Shown: positions 10,185 through 20,806 of the stretch, one piece after another | Numbering within the stretch: the stretch's first letter is position 1 | Layout of the letters: the number at the start of each line of letters is the position of its first letter | NCBI RefSeq assembly: GCF_947179515.1 | Contig: NC_067476.1 | Span: 56,639,800-56,703,799 of the forward strand | DNA: 64,000 nucleotides | Reading direction: 5' to 3' | Source of the DNA: Apodemus sylvaticus | Taxonomy: Eukaryota; Chordata; Mammalia; Rodentia; Muridae | Position numbers and translations under genes: made by a program | Notes under the pieces: model-generated | Databases searched by the model: none | What the model saw: only the letters and a program-made list of their open reading frames with translations | Told to the model about the DNA's origin: nothing

Positions 10185-11919
10185 CTGTAGAACTGAGTAT
10201 TTGAAAGGGTCTTTTACATAGCTCCTTTTGCAGAGCCTATTGAGAAGATGAAGAAATCCATCTATCTTTGCTCTCAGTAAACTGCTTTATTAAGCCAACT
10301 AGTTGTTTGGGAGTTGACTATAATGGTAGGACTGCAGCTTGTAGCCGTGTCTAAACATATTCAAGTTAAAAAGAAATCAATCATATGCAAGCCAAACCCT
10401 ATGTGAGTAGCCTGCATGAATTGTATTCATGAATTAATTGTATTGTATTCATCTTTCTGAGACCACCAACCTGTCACTTCTTCATTGTAATGAATTCAAC
10501 ATCCTCCTCCTCAGCACAGCAAACCTGATATCTTTTGTACCTTCCATATCTCACAGCTGCTAAATATCATCCTCACAAGCAGAAAGAATTTTGAAGTGTA
10601 AGGCCAAGGGCTTACGAAATCCTTCCTATTATCTGTCTGTGAGTCTCATTGCTTAGGTTTCATTGCAAACTTGAGCCTCTGCAGAGACTCATTAACGCCA
10701 TCCGGGCACCCTCCTCAATGCCAGTTGGCAAGGCAGTGCTGCCAGTAACAAGTTCTGGAAGATGGCCAGTCCCCAGCAGCTGAGCTCTGTTAGCAGCATC
10801 CCAGTTCCAAAGGATGTCAAAAGATGAACTTATCAGGATAGCTGAATGCCCTGAATTATGAACTGAGAGGAGGTGACCACAGGCTAAGAACCCCCATAAC
10901 ATCAACCACAATAGGATGTCAAGTCAAGACTCCTACTGCTTTTGCCTCTGGACAAAAGAAATGTTCTGCTTTATGCAATGTGACAAAAGACAATACCTTG
11001 CTACCAAAGGATTCATGGTCCAGAAGGATGGATAAGAACCTATGCTCACTGTCACTTCCCAGTTGTCATGCTAATGAGCCCAAAAGTCTTAATAGATAAC
11101 TAAGGTTTGCTTTCATCTAACTCATAATTTTATCCAGCAAAATAATGTCTCCCTCTACTCCCTTTGATTAACAAAGGGATAAGTTAAGTGGGCATAAGGA
11201 TTCTAATCATACAACCTAAATCAGATAGCTTACACATAGCCCTGGAACACAGGAGCCTTTGCTTAGAACCCATGAAGTGAACCAGAAAATTCCAACCACC
11301 CTTTCTACACAGCCTTCCTTTATGTGCACCGCCAGCATGAATTACCAAGCTAGTAATTTGCCAGTGTGGAGCTGAAATGATTAATACATGCATGTGCAAG
11401 GCTGGAATTCATGCAAACCTCTCACTTTGCTTCTGCAAAATAAATTCTTGCTAATTATCTAAGACTTTTAAAGCACGTGATGGTATTAAAGTCACTGAAA
11501 TGAAAGCTTTAGTACAGGGCTGGATGACCATCTGTCTGGGGATGATCCCTGCACCAGATGAAGACAAGTACCAGAGGAGGAACCAATGACCTTTCTAAGT
11601 TCTCCCAATAATTATTGCATGCTACCACATAGCCACTGACTCTTTGTCCACAGGCACAGCGCTTTCAAGAAACAAAATACATTCCTACTTACCGTGACTT
11701 TAAGTCTAAATGAATTAATATATTTAATTTTTTATGTATCATAAAGTATTTGCTAGTTTTCATAGCTCAGGGTATAATAAAATTGTGCCATATATAACTT
11801 GCAATATAAAATATGAAATTTTAAGATAAGGGGACAAAAGTAATATTATGCTAATTACACAAGAAATTCACATATATGAATGTGTGATGGCCAGGAAGCT
11901 GCGACTTCCCAGCTGAGAG
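10185..11919. other. Intronic sequence, nothing recognised
   Basis: About 1.7 kb with no clear SINE, LTR, L1 or exon. Open frames near 10660-10911 and 11184-11399 look like chance. Confidence 0.45.
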
Positions 11920-12085
11920 GTACCCTGAATGCTTACTGTTTGTTATCTGTTTCCCTCCTCTCAGCGACTCTGTGAGGCTCAGAAGGTCCAGTCAACTTGT
12001 TCATGCTCACTCAGTTAAGAAACAAATACTTGAGTCTGTCTTGGAGGCATTCTGACTCCAGAACCTCTGAGCAGTACTCACAGGC
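11920..12085 (-). mobile_element. MIR SINE
   Basis: It reads like reversed MIR: TGAATGCTTACTGTTTGTTA near the tail end, then GTGAGGCTCAGAAGGTC and CTGACTCCAGAACCTCTGAG. It is very diverged, as expected for a mammalian-wide SINE. Confidence 0.55.
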
Positions 12086-12177
12086 CTTTCTTTGGTTCCT
12101 TTGTTTGATTACCTGTAGGTAACTCAGAAATTATAGGTGCACTTTAAAAGGTGTTTGTTATTTTCTAAGGTTTTTAA

Positions 12178-12336
12178 AAATGTTTCTGCCCACGAGTGCA
12201 GTGCCCACAGATGCCAGAAGAGGGCATCAGATTCCATAGAACTGGAGTCACAGGTTGTGGATGCTAGGAACTGAACTCAGATCCTCTGCAAGAACAGTCC
12301 TCACTCCTAACACCCGAGTCATCTCTCCAGCCACTG
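12178..12336 (-). mobile_element. B2/B3 SINE
   Basis: Reverse-complement B2: GAAGAGGGCATCAGATTCCA, ATGCTAGGAACTGAACTCAG, ATCCTCTGCAAGAACAGTCC and GAGTCATCTCTCCAGCCAC. Confidence 0.9.
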
Positions 12337-12614
12337 TTGGATCTTATGCTCCCTCAGAATGTGGAAGGAGGTTGACTGAAGGCTGTCTGGAAGAGCAATT
12401 CACGTTTTAAATGTGAATTGAGTAAAGTCAGCAAGGCACTGAGAATGCTCTTTCTTGTCCAGCACTCGCACCATTCTAAGTGAGTTCAGAGGTTTTTCAA
12501 AGCTTCTGACAACACAGACTTGGCTTGCCTTTTGACTCAATAGATTTCAGTCTGTGGAGTATACCCCTAGGAAATAATAAGATAGAAAAAAGAAATGTGT
12601 TTAAGACTCTATTC

Positions 12615-12662
12615 AACGTGTGTGTGTGCACGCACGTGCACGCACACACACACACACACACA
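12615..12662. repeat. Alternating purine-pyrimidine tract (TG/CA with CG steps)
   Basis: (TG)n passes through GCACGCACGTGCACGC into (CA)n. It is alternating for about 47 bp and nearly self-complementary around CACGTG. Confidence 0.9.
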
Positions 12663-12951
12663 AACTTACAGTTTCAAAAGCCAGAACTTGAGGACATCAA
12701 GAAATACAAATTATGTTATGCAATATGATTTACATAGACAGTGACTGTACTATGACCCAGACTGAATTAGTTAATAGCTGGAAAGTGTCCAAATTAAAGA
12801 CAGAGAAACAACATTATATAGAAAAAAGAAAATAAGAAAGCATTATAATCACCTCAAATGGGAAATACAAAATACCTTCACATGTAGAAGAAACATTTTT
12901 CATATGGAAGAAACAAATATTATATATATAATTTATATTACATATAATATA

Positions 12952-13350
12952 TGTCTTAGTCTGGGTTTCTATTCCTGCACAAACATCATGACCAAAAAGC
13001 AAGTTGGGGAGGAAAGGGTTTATTGAGCTTACACTTCTGCATTGCAGTTCATCACTAAAGGAAGTCAGGACTGGAACTCAAGCAGGTCAGGAAGCAGGAG
13101 CTGATGCAGAAACCATGGAGGGATGTTCCTTACTGGCTTGCTTCCCCTGGCTTGCTCAGCCTGCTCTCTTATAGAACCCAAGAATACCAAACCAAAGGTG
13201 GAACCACCCACAAGGGGCCCTCCCCCCTTGATCACTAATTGAGAAAATGCCCCACAGCTGGATCTCATGGAGGCACTTCCCCAACTGAAACTCCTTTCTC
13301 TGTGATAACTCCAGCCTGTGTCAAGTTGACACACAAAACTAGCCAGTACA
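12952..13350 (-). repeat. 3' LTR of the MaLR element (left copy)
   Basis: On the plus strand it begins TGTCTTAGTC and ends AGCCAGTACA, giving TG...CA termini. It differs from the right copy at roughly two dozen positions by eye, so the insertion is old. Confidence 0.8.
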
Positions 13351-14497
13351 ATTGATCCCTTCTCAACTTGACACACAAACACATCACTATTAAGCCTCAA
13401 CCCTTACTTTCTTATTCATCCCCAAGATCTAAATTTAAAAGTCCCACCGTCTTTACATATTAAAAGTTCAATCACCTTAAAATGTCCAATATCTTTAAAA
13501 TTCAAAATCTTTTAAAAATTCAAAGTCTCTCAACTGTGGGCTTGACTAAAATACTTTCTTCCTTCAAGAGGGAAACATATCAGGGCATAATCACAACCAA
13601 AAGCAAAACTCAAACTCCAATGGTTCAATGTCTGGGATCCAACTCACAATCTTCTGGGCTCCTCCAAGGGCTAGGGTCACTTCTTCAGCTCTGCCCTTTG
13701 TAGCACACAGCTTGTCTTCTAGGCTCCTGCTGCCTGTACTCCACTGCTGCTGCTGTTCTTGGTGGTCATCACATGGTACTGGCATCTCCAAAACACTGCT
13801 ATCTTCCACTGTAATTAGGCTTCACCAATAGCCTCTCATAGGCTCTCTTCATGGTGACAAGCCTCTGCTCCTATGCATGACCTCTTCAAGTCCTGGGCCA
13901 TCAATTCCAACTGAGACTGCACCTTTACCAATGGCCTTCTGTAGCCTCTCACTGTGCCAAGAGCCTCAGTTGCTCTTCATGACCCCTTCATGCCTTCAAA
14001 ACCAGTACCATCTGGATGACTCTTACACAGTACCAAGTCCAGCCACAGCACAAAATACAACTGTGGTTATATCTGGAACACACTCTCTGTGCTCTCAGAA
14101 AACACTTCCCAGAAGATTTCACCTCAGTGATGCTGGTCTCTTCTTAATCACCGCTAATTTCTTAGCTCCAGCTAACCAGCATCAATAGTCCCAGTAACAC
14201 AAAGAATTGCTTTAGTGGTTCTGGTATCTTGTTACTTACAGCTGATTCTTCAGCCCCAGCTAACCAAAACCACAGAATCTTCACAATCAAAACATGGCCA
14301 CTTTAAGAGTCTTTAATCTTCCCTCTGAAATTTCACAAGCCAGGCCTCCATCTTCTGCACTGTTCATAACATTGTCTTCCAAGCTCCTACAGATCTTTCC
14401 ACAGCTTTTCTAGCTCAAAGTTCCAAAGTCCTTCCACAATCCTCCCCAAAACATGGTCAGGTTGTCACACGAATACCCCACTACGCTGGTACCTATT
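13351..14497 (-). other. Non-coding interior of the MaLR element
   Basis: 1147 bp with stops in all frames. The open frames at 13628-13831 and 13877-14188 lie in family-typical interior and are not genes. No reverse transcriptase or gag motif is present, so proteins must have come in trans. Confidence 0.7.
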
Positions 14498-14895
14498 TAT
14501 CTTAGTCAGGGTTTCTATTCCTGCACAAACATCATGACCAAAAAGCAAGTTGGGGAGGAAAGGGTTTATTGAGCTTACATTCTGCATTGCAGTTCATCAC
14601 TAAAGGAAGTCAGGACTGGAACTCAAGCAGGTCAGGAAGCAGGAGCTGATGCAGAAACCATGGAGGGATGTTCCTTACTGGCTTGATTCCCCTGGTGTGC
14701 TCAGTCTGCTTTCTTATAGAACCCAAGACCACCAGCCCAGAGGTAGTACCACCCACAAGAGGACCTCCATCCTTGATCACTAATTGAGAAAATGCTCCAC
14801 AGCTGGATCTCATGGAGGCACTTCCCCAACCGAAGCTCCTTTCTCTGTGACAACTCCAGCCTGTGTCAAGTTGACACACGAAACTAGCCAGTACA
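14498..14895 (-). repeat. 5' LTR of the MaLR element (right copy)
   Basis: 398 bp matching the left LTR. The terminal TG is degraded to TA. Confidence 0.8.
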
Positions 14896-14917
14896 ATATA
14901 TATGTATATATAATACA

Positions 14918-15046
14918 AGGCTGTTTGTGGTAGCATACCCATAAGCTCAGTATTCAAGAGGCAGATGCAGGCTCACCACAAGTTTTAGACAATGTGGTCA
15001 ATATTGCAAGCTAAGACTATATAGTGAGACCTATCTCAAAATAAAA
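14918..15046 (+). mobile_element. Diverged B1-type SINE
   Basis: AAGGCTGTTTGTGGTAGCAT, CTCAGTATTCAAGAGGCAG, and AGTGAGACCTATCTCAAAAT follow B1 order at low identity. It directly abuts the MaLR duplication. Confidence 0.6.
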
Positions 15047-15792
15047 TAAGAAGTAGAAAAAAAACTAGCATAAGGATAATTTTAAAGAAGTAAAAAAAAT
15101 CCAGTATATTCTTTAATAGCGATACAAGAAAATCATGAACTCATAATGAAACGACAGGGCCAGAAGCGTGCCTGGCATATAAGCATACATTAATAAAAAC
15201 CTTTGTTTAATGAAAACAAAAGTGACATCTACTGAGATCATGCTACAAAGAGGTCATCCACCACCACGTGCACTTGACAGGCTCAAAGGGCAGGATCAGA
15301 ATATTCTATGATGAAAACAGGATTTTGGTTTGAGGCTTGGCATGAGGATATTGTATGAGGAAAAGATAACACAAAATACCTTGGCCTTTGATGATAGCTC
15401 AGGGAGCTTTTTACTATCAGTTCTGAGTGGGCAAAAGCGTGGATGAGGAGTGATGTGCCAGCCACTGAGCAGAGCTCGTCCGTCCTAAGCTCTTTGCTGC
15501 TGAGATTACAGTAAGGATCTTTGTGATACTCCACCGTCAGGCTGGCTACTGATGTGGGTGATTCCAACTTACATTGTCATGAATACGCTGGTCTTTTCCT
15601 ATTTGTATATGGAATCTTTCATTGTGTCTTACAGGCTCGTTATAGACTATGCAGCTAAAGGGCAGCCTTCTTAGAGAGGAGGTGACTTGAGGAAGGGCTG
15701 GGCTTCTGTTCCCTCTGCTTGCCTGGTTCTCCTGTCTACAGATTCAGCAAGCTGGAAGTGCCAATGAATATAAACTTAGAAACAAGTCACAC
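15047..15792. other. Intronic sequence, nothing recognised
   Basis: About 750 bp without a nameable element. The 94-codon minus-strand frame at 15283-15567 has no splice sites at its ends. Confidence 0.45.
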
Positions 15793-15991
15793 CCGTCGTT
15801 CTCAGTCCTCCCCGTGCTGCGGGCCTTTAATACGGTTCATGCTGTGGTGACCTCTAGCCAGAAAATTATTTCATTGCTGCTCATAACTGTATGTTTGCTA
15901 CTGCTGTAAATTGTAACATAAACATATGATATAGCAGATATCTGATATGCGACCCTGATGGGGGATGCAACGCTCAGGTTAAGAACCACCG
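15793..15991 (+). mobile_element. URR1-type hAT DNA transposon
   Basis: Left end GTTCTCAGTCCTCCCCGTGC, core TTGCTGCTCATAACTGTATG and ATATCTGATATGCGACCCTG, right end CTCAGGTTAAGAACCACCG. This is the opposite orientation to the copy at 9980. Confidence 0.88.
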
Positions 15992-16624
15992 AGTTACCCA
16001 AAGGTAGTTTTTCACTGAGACCTGCCCGAGGCTCACATACTGGCCGTGTGTCTTTCATGAGGAGCCCTGTAAGTCAAGCCCCCTTCCAGCTAGTTTCCCT
16101 GAGTCCTTTCATGGAATCTCCCTTTGGCACTGAGACATTAGTGTTACCCAAGACACAGATGAAATAATTTTAATGTAAATATCACTTAGACAGTTGTGAA
16201 ACCACATTGTTCTTCCTCGTTTGGCAGAGGCACCTAGATATTATTCCTTTCCATTAAACGTTTCTAGAACTTATTTTTTTAATTTTTTCCTAAGTATGAC
16301 TATTGGATGCACAATACATAGAATCTTTGCAAGAAAAAAACAACCCAGGCTAGAAATATTGTGAATATGAAATATTTTGCAACTGTGGCATTGGATGAAT
16401 GTAATCTATCTGCCTTGCCTGGTAAACTCCCAAGCAGTGAAAACACCACAGGGGTTTCCTGGAAAATAAAATGATACTGTGGGCACATGAAACATTCACA
16501 GAAGAGAAAAAATACAATTTGGGGAGCAAGAAAATAGGATTGGCTCTAAGAGATAATCTGAGAATAAGTGAAAAATACAAAAGAAAAAAATTTAAACTGT
16601 TAGGGAAAAAGTTGAATGTAAAAG
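15992..16624. other. Intronic sequence, nothing recognised
   Basis: AT-rich, no clear repeats. Confidence 0.45.
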
Positions 16625-16636
16625 TGTGGTAGTTTG

Positions 16637-17312
16637 AGGAACACTCCTCCACTGCTGGTGGGGTTGCAAATTAGTACAACCACTCTGGAAATCAGTCTGG
16701 TGGCTCCTCAGGAAACTGGGCACATCACTTCTGGAGGATCCTGCTATACCACTCCTGGGCATATACCCAGAGGATTCCCCAGCATGTAATAAAGATACAT
16801 GCTCCACTATGTTCATAGCAGCCCTATTTATAATTGCCAAAAGCTGGAAAGAACCCAGGTATCCCTCAACAGAAGAATGGATGCAAAAAATGTGGTATAT
16901 ATACACAATGGAGTACTATTCAGCCCTTAGAAACAATGAATTCATGAAATTCTTAGGCAAATGAATGGAGCTGGAGAACATCCTACTAAGTGAGGTAACC
17001 CAGTTTCAAAATATCAATCATGGTATGCACTCACTAATAAGTGGATATTAACCTAGAAAACTGGAATACCCAAAATATAATCCACACATCAAATGAGGTA
17101 CAAGAAGAATGGAGGAGTGGCCCCTTGTTCTGGAAAGACTCAGTGTAGCACTATAGGGCAAAACCAGAACAGAGAAATGGGAAGGGGTGGGTGGGAGAAC
17201 AGGGGAAGGGAAGGGGGCTTATGGGACTTTTGGGGAGTGGGGGCTAGAAAAGGGAATATCATTTGAAATGTAAATAAAAAATATATTGAATAAAAAAAAA
17301 GAAAAAAGAAAA
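16637..17312 (+). mobile_element. 5'-truncated L1, ORF2 end plus 3' UTR
   Basis: It starts at GAACACTCCTCCACTGCTGG, inside the C-terminal part of ORF2, runs through AATGGAGTACTATTCAGCCC, and ends with AAATGTAAATAAAAAATATA and an A-rich tail. The ORF2 remnant is frame-broken. The left junction interrupts GTGTGGTAGTTTGA, which looks like the first bases of the MaLR LTR that resumes after the tail. Confidence 0.9.
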
Positions 17313-17572
17313 GAAAACACTTGTCCCGGGAGTGGTACTATTAAGAGGCATGGCCTAGTTGGAATGGGTGTGGCCTTGCTAGAATGGGTGTGGCCTAGTT
17401 GGGGTAGGTGTGGCCTTGTGGGAAGGAGCTTATCACTGTGGGGGACCCTCTTCCTAGCTGACTGGAAACCAGTCTTCTCCTGACTACCTTCAGATCAGGG
17501 TATAGAACCCTTAGCTCCCTTCTCCAGGCCATGTCCCATGATTCCTGCCATGATGATAATGGATTGAACAGT
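17313..17572 (+). mobile_element. MaLR LTR fragment, forward arm
   Basis: GGGAGTGGTACTATTAAGAG, TGTGGCCTTGTGGGAAGGAG and GCCATGATGATAATGGATTG are rodent MaLR LTR words. It contains a fourfold 20-bp tandem expansion (17351-17424). Confidence 0.65.
17351..17424 (+). repeat. 20-bp tandem repeat inside the LTR fragment, about four copies
   Basis: Units start near 17351, 17371, 17391 and 17411. Each begins TGGCCT and most end GGGTG or AGGTG. Confidence 0.8.
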
Positions 17573-17737
17573 GGTTCTTGATCTGAAGGCAGATAGGAGA
17601 AGACTAGCTTCCAGGTGGCTAAAAGGAGGATCTCAAAGCCCAACCCCCAGCCCCCAGGACAAGTTTCCTCCCAGAAGACCACACCTCCTAATAGTGCCAC
17701 TTCCTGGGCCAAGCATGTTCAAACCACCACAAAAAGT
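17573..17737 (-). mobile_element. MaLR LTR fragment, reverse arm
   Basis: Reverse-complement of the same LTR family: CTGAAGGCAGATAGGAGAAG, CACCTCCTAATAGTGCCACT and CCAAGCATGTTCAAACCACC. It faces the forward arm head to head. Confidence 0.65.
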
Positions 17738-17754
17738 TATAGCTTACACTCGGC

Positions 17755-17890
17755 CAGCATCTTACATTTAACAAGGCATTTGTTGTTGTGATTTTATTTA
17801 ATTCTTATGCCATATGGTGGGGGATACTAAAACTGACAGGTAAAGGAACTGAGAAAAAATTCTCTAGATTTCCAAAGGTACCTGTGCTTC
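17755..17890 (-). mobile_element. MIR SINE fragment
   Basis: TTTTATTTAATTCTTATGCC followed by ACTGACAGGTAAAGGAACTG resembles MIR read in reverse. Very diverged. Confidence 0.4.
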
Positions 17891-17914
17891 TCAGCCAAGG
17901 TGGGCTCAACTAAA

Positions 17915-18030
17915 GCCCAGCTTTCTTTCTTTCCTTCCTTTCTTCCTTCCTTTCTTCCTTCCTTTCTTCCTTCCTTCCTCCTCCTCTCTCTCTCTCCCTC
18001 CCTCTCTCTCTGTCTCTCTCTCCCGCTCTC
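17915..18030 (-). repeat. Pyrimidine microsatellite (TTTC, TTCC, TC)
   Basis: TTTC/TTCC blocks are followed by CTCT blocks. It sits at the poly(A) side of the minus-strand B1 next to it and probably grew from that tail. Confidence 0.9.
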
Positions 18031-18044
18031 TCTTTTTGTTTAGT

Positions 18045-18206
18045 TTGTTCTGTTTTGTTTTCGAAACAGGACTCTGTGAAGCCCTGGCTATCCTGGAACT
18101 CACTCAGTAGATCAGACTGGCATGGAACTCAAGAGATCTGCCTGCCTCTGTTTCCCAAATTCTGGTATTTAAAGACCCACCACCCCGCTAAGCCCAATTT
18201 TCAATA
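18045..18206 (-). mobile_element. B1 SINE
   Basis: Reverse-complement B1: CCCTGGCTATCCTGGAACTC, CTCAGTAGATCAGACTGGCA, GATCTGCCTGCCTCTGTTTC. The tail points toward the pyrimidine tract. Confidence 0.92.
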
Positions 18207-18507
18207 GAGCTAAACACTGATGCTATTCAAAAAAGGGACAGCGCCCAGAGCAAACATTCCCTTACTCATTTAGAGCTTATAGAACCCCGCCCTCTATATA
18301 AACCAGCTGGAGAGGAGTCCAGAAAGCAAACATATCACAAATGAATAAGCAGGTCCCTGAGTGAAAGGGTAGAGAGTTGACCATTAGTGTGTAAGTTGTT
18401 ACCTTCTAAAAGGCCCAAGCCCTAAATCCTATCTAAACTTTGAAAGGAGACACATTAGCTCAGGATTTTGCTATCTATGGTTTTAAAAATGGCCAAAATA
18501 AATGCTT

Positions 18508-18730
18508 TGATGGAACTGGAGATATGGCTTGTCGTTTTAAAGTTACACGCTGCCTTTGCAGAGGCCCCTAGTTTGGCTCAGAGCAACCATAGCTGACAGC
18601 TTGCAACCACTTGTAACTCCATCTCCAGGAGATCCAGTGCCTGGTTGCTGCAGGCACTTGTAGTCAGTCACATGAAACCTCTCACACGAACACACAGCTG
18701 TGCACATGCGTAAAAAAGTAAAACCTTTCT
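18508..18730 (+). mobile_element. B3/B2-type SINE
   Basis: AACTGGAGATATGGCTTGTC, CTTGCAACCACTTGTAACTC and CCATCTCCAGGAGATCCAGT, ending ACATGCGTAAAAAAGTAAA. Confidence 0.82.
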
Positions 18731-20620
18731 GAGAATTTGTTTTGCCTAGACATCTCAAAAACATGTGTTATACTAGCTAAGGTGGTCTATGTTGCATGAT
18801 ATAGGTTTTGTTATTAATGTTTGTTTCATGAGGTTTATGATGTGTACAGATGGCTCTCATCCCTTGCTCTCTTTCATGTGCATCATACTCCCTCATTTTC
18901 CCTTCAAATCACAATCTCATATTTATATCAATTTGTTTTGTTTTCCAACTCACTGAGCTTACCCAGGGTTTCTTGTGTTGCCACAGATTTAGAGTTTATG
19001 TCCCATGGATTTAGAGCTGTCTGTTGGAGCCTGCTGGTCTTAGCAATGGACAATACAACTGAAAATCACTTTTCCTCTCTAAGAATCTATCTAGCCCAGA
19101 GTGCAGCAGTAAGGGGTAGGTTTCATGAGCCCTTTCCCTAACCACATTTACAGGGCCCGTCTTATGCAGGCCAAGTATAAGTAATTGTAAATACTGTGTT
19201 ACAAGTTCATCATTACAGCGGGTGTGTCCTGCCTAAGGCACTTTATAACTCTTCTCCCTATCTTCTAGCTCCAATCTCCTGTCCCGCTTCCACAAGGTTC
19301 ACTAAGCCTTAGTGTGTATGTATGTGGGAAGGGGGATGTATAGTTTAGGGGTGAGCCCTCAACGTTACTTTTTCTTGTCACTGGATACCCATGAATCTCT
19401 GAATTCACCACTATGTATTGCAAAGCAGTTTTCAAACTCTTTTTCGGCGTCTCTTGGTACTGTCAATGGAAACTTTGATTCAGAGATCCAATGTTATCTC
19501 TATCACAGATCTCAATGTTAACTCCCTTGGAGTTCTTCTCTCCTATACAGTCAGATTAGGACATCTTGTGCCTCTCACCTCAGGCAGCTCCTACATGTCA
19601 CAAAATATGTGGGATTTATCCACCCACCTCCTATGGTTCAAACCCATGTGCTTCATACAGAGGACCAATAAGAAGTCCTCCAAGGTCCTGTGATGCTTTA
19701 TGAGTTTATAAACTTTTACAAGGATTTGAATTCTTTCAATTCCACTATAGAAATGACCTTAGCAAAGAACTCTCTTCATTTAAAAGTCTTCTGTCTTACT
19801 ATAACCATATTTCATGTTCACCCTCTGTACCACAGCATTTGCATTGGTGTGCTATTATTAACCACACTAGTAAATAGCAGAGCCTCATCAGAGGTTACAT
19901 TATGAAGTTTTCAATCAAATAGTAATAAACAAGCCATCAAACTTAAACAAGCTGGCGTGAGATTTGCTTTTACTTCAGCCAGATTCTATTCCATGTGAAG
20001 GTAGAAGCCTTGAAGGCGGGGCTTGGTCCTTGAAGATTCCATCTTGCAGTAAACTGCTAGTAGATACCTTAAAAGTCCCAGAGCAAAAAGTATGTCAATT
20101 CTACCAATGACACCTGTCCTTCAGAAACAAAAATAATGCTTGCTTTACTGGAGATTTACAAAACACAATTAAAGCACTCGTTTCACTGAGGTTTTATAAT
20201 AGAAATTAAGAAAACAAATCTCTGTGATAGTTTAAAATGATGAGAGAAAGTACTGAGTTTTTTAAACAGTAATATTCCTAGAGTCTCTGCTCTCCTTTGG
20301 ACCCCATATGGTCAAGGTGCTGTTCTCAATTAAAAGGCTTACTTACAAGGAAAAGAAAGACCGGGCAATAGCAAGAATACTACTGGGACTTGTAATGAAA
20401 AGCAGGCTTTAAAAAAAGTGGAGTGATTATCTCCAATTATATCCCATTCTATAAAATGCTTTTTTAAAAAAAGCCTCCCATTACATCTAGAGCAGAGTAG
20501 GGAAAGCTCTTTGATGTGTGAATAGGCTAATCGAAGAACCGCTTGCATAATTCCCATCCTTTCAGTAAGAGCAGCAATCAGCGATCAGAATGGAAAGTAC
20601 AAGTCATGCAAGTCGTGAAG
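18731..20620. other. Pde11a intron downstream of the exon, unassigned
   Basis: About 1.9 kb without a confident element. Parts of 18820-19700 have the feel of an old rodent interspersed repeat, but I cannot name it. No second Pde11a exon was seen here. Confidence 0.4.
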
Positions 20621-20626
20621 TCTTAC
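20621..20626 (-). promoter_or_regulatory. Pde11a: 5' splice site of the Pde11a exon
   Basis: The minus strand reads AAA followed by GTAAGA, close to the U1 consensus at +1 to +5. It follows the Asp-Asp-Glu-Lys codons, so the next exon starts in phase 0. Confidence 0.85.
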
Positions 20627-20785
20627 TTTTTCGTCATCTTCTGTAAATGGAACACCCTCAGGGACCTTATTTATCGCCTGGGTCACACCGATAATCTCCC
20701 CGTCACTGTTCCGGATAGGCATGCACAGTAGTGATTTTGTCTTATATCCAGTTAGCTTGTCGATTTCATCATTGAATCTTCGGTC
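20627..20785 (-). CDS. Pde11a: Internal coding exon of PDE11A (end of GAF-A domain)
   Basis: Read on the minus strand this is an open 53-codon block starting DRRFNDEIDKLTGYK and ending PFTEDDEK. It is preceded by a pyrimidine tract plus AG (plus-strand CT at 20786-20787) and followed by GTAAGA (plus strand 20621-20626). Both junctions are phase 0. The peptide matches my recollection of the distal GAF-A domain of dual-specificity cAMP/cGMP phosphodiesterase 11A: the KTKSLLCMPI strand, a GVxQAINK strand, then NK-x6-F-x3-DE, the signature of PDE GAF domains. PDE11A is a cytosolic enzyme with tandem GAF domains before the catalytic domain; this exon carries no catalytic residues. The neighbouring exons are not in the window, as expected for a gene with very long introns. 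PDE5A is the nearest alternative, but its sequence differs at many of these positions. Confidence 0.94.
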
Positions 20786-20806
20786 CTAAAAATAAGACAG
20801 AAAGCA
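20786..20806 (-). promoter_or_regulatory. Pde11a: 3' splice site of the Pde11a exon
   Basis: On the minus strand the bases before the exon read TTTCTGTCTTATTTTTAG, a good polypyrimidine tract with the AG abutting the GAC (Asp) codon. The preceding exon should therefore end on a complete codon. Confidence 0.85.

Larger units (their letters stand above)
12952..14895 (-). mobile_element. Complete non-autonomous MaLR LTR retrotransposon
   Basis: Two direct repeats of about 399 bp bracket a 1147-bp interior with no gag or pol frame. Flanking bases 12947-12951 and 14896-14900 are both ATATA, fitting the 5-bp duplication of ERVL/MaLR elements. On the minus strand each LTR carries AATAAACCCTTTCC near its 3' end. 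Just inside the 5' LTR lies GGTACCAGCGTAGTGGGGTA, resembling the segment after MaLR LTRs. Subfamily (ORR1, MT or other) not assigned. The AT-rich flank weakens the duplication slightly. Confidence 0.8.

Noticed and set aside
13065..13400. 111-codon minus-strand frame, with a similar 115-codon frame at 14610-14957
   Set aside because: The two resemble each other only because they lie in the two LTRs of one MaLR element. LTR sequence of this type is not coding.
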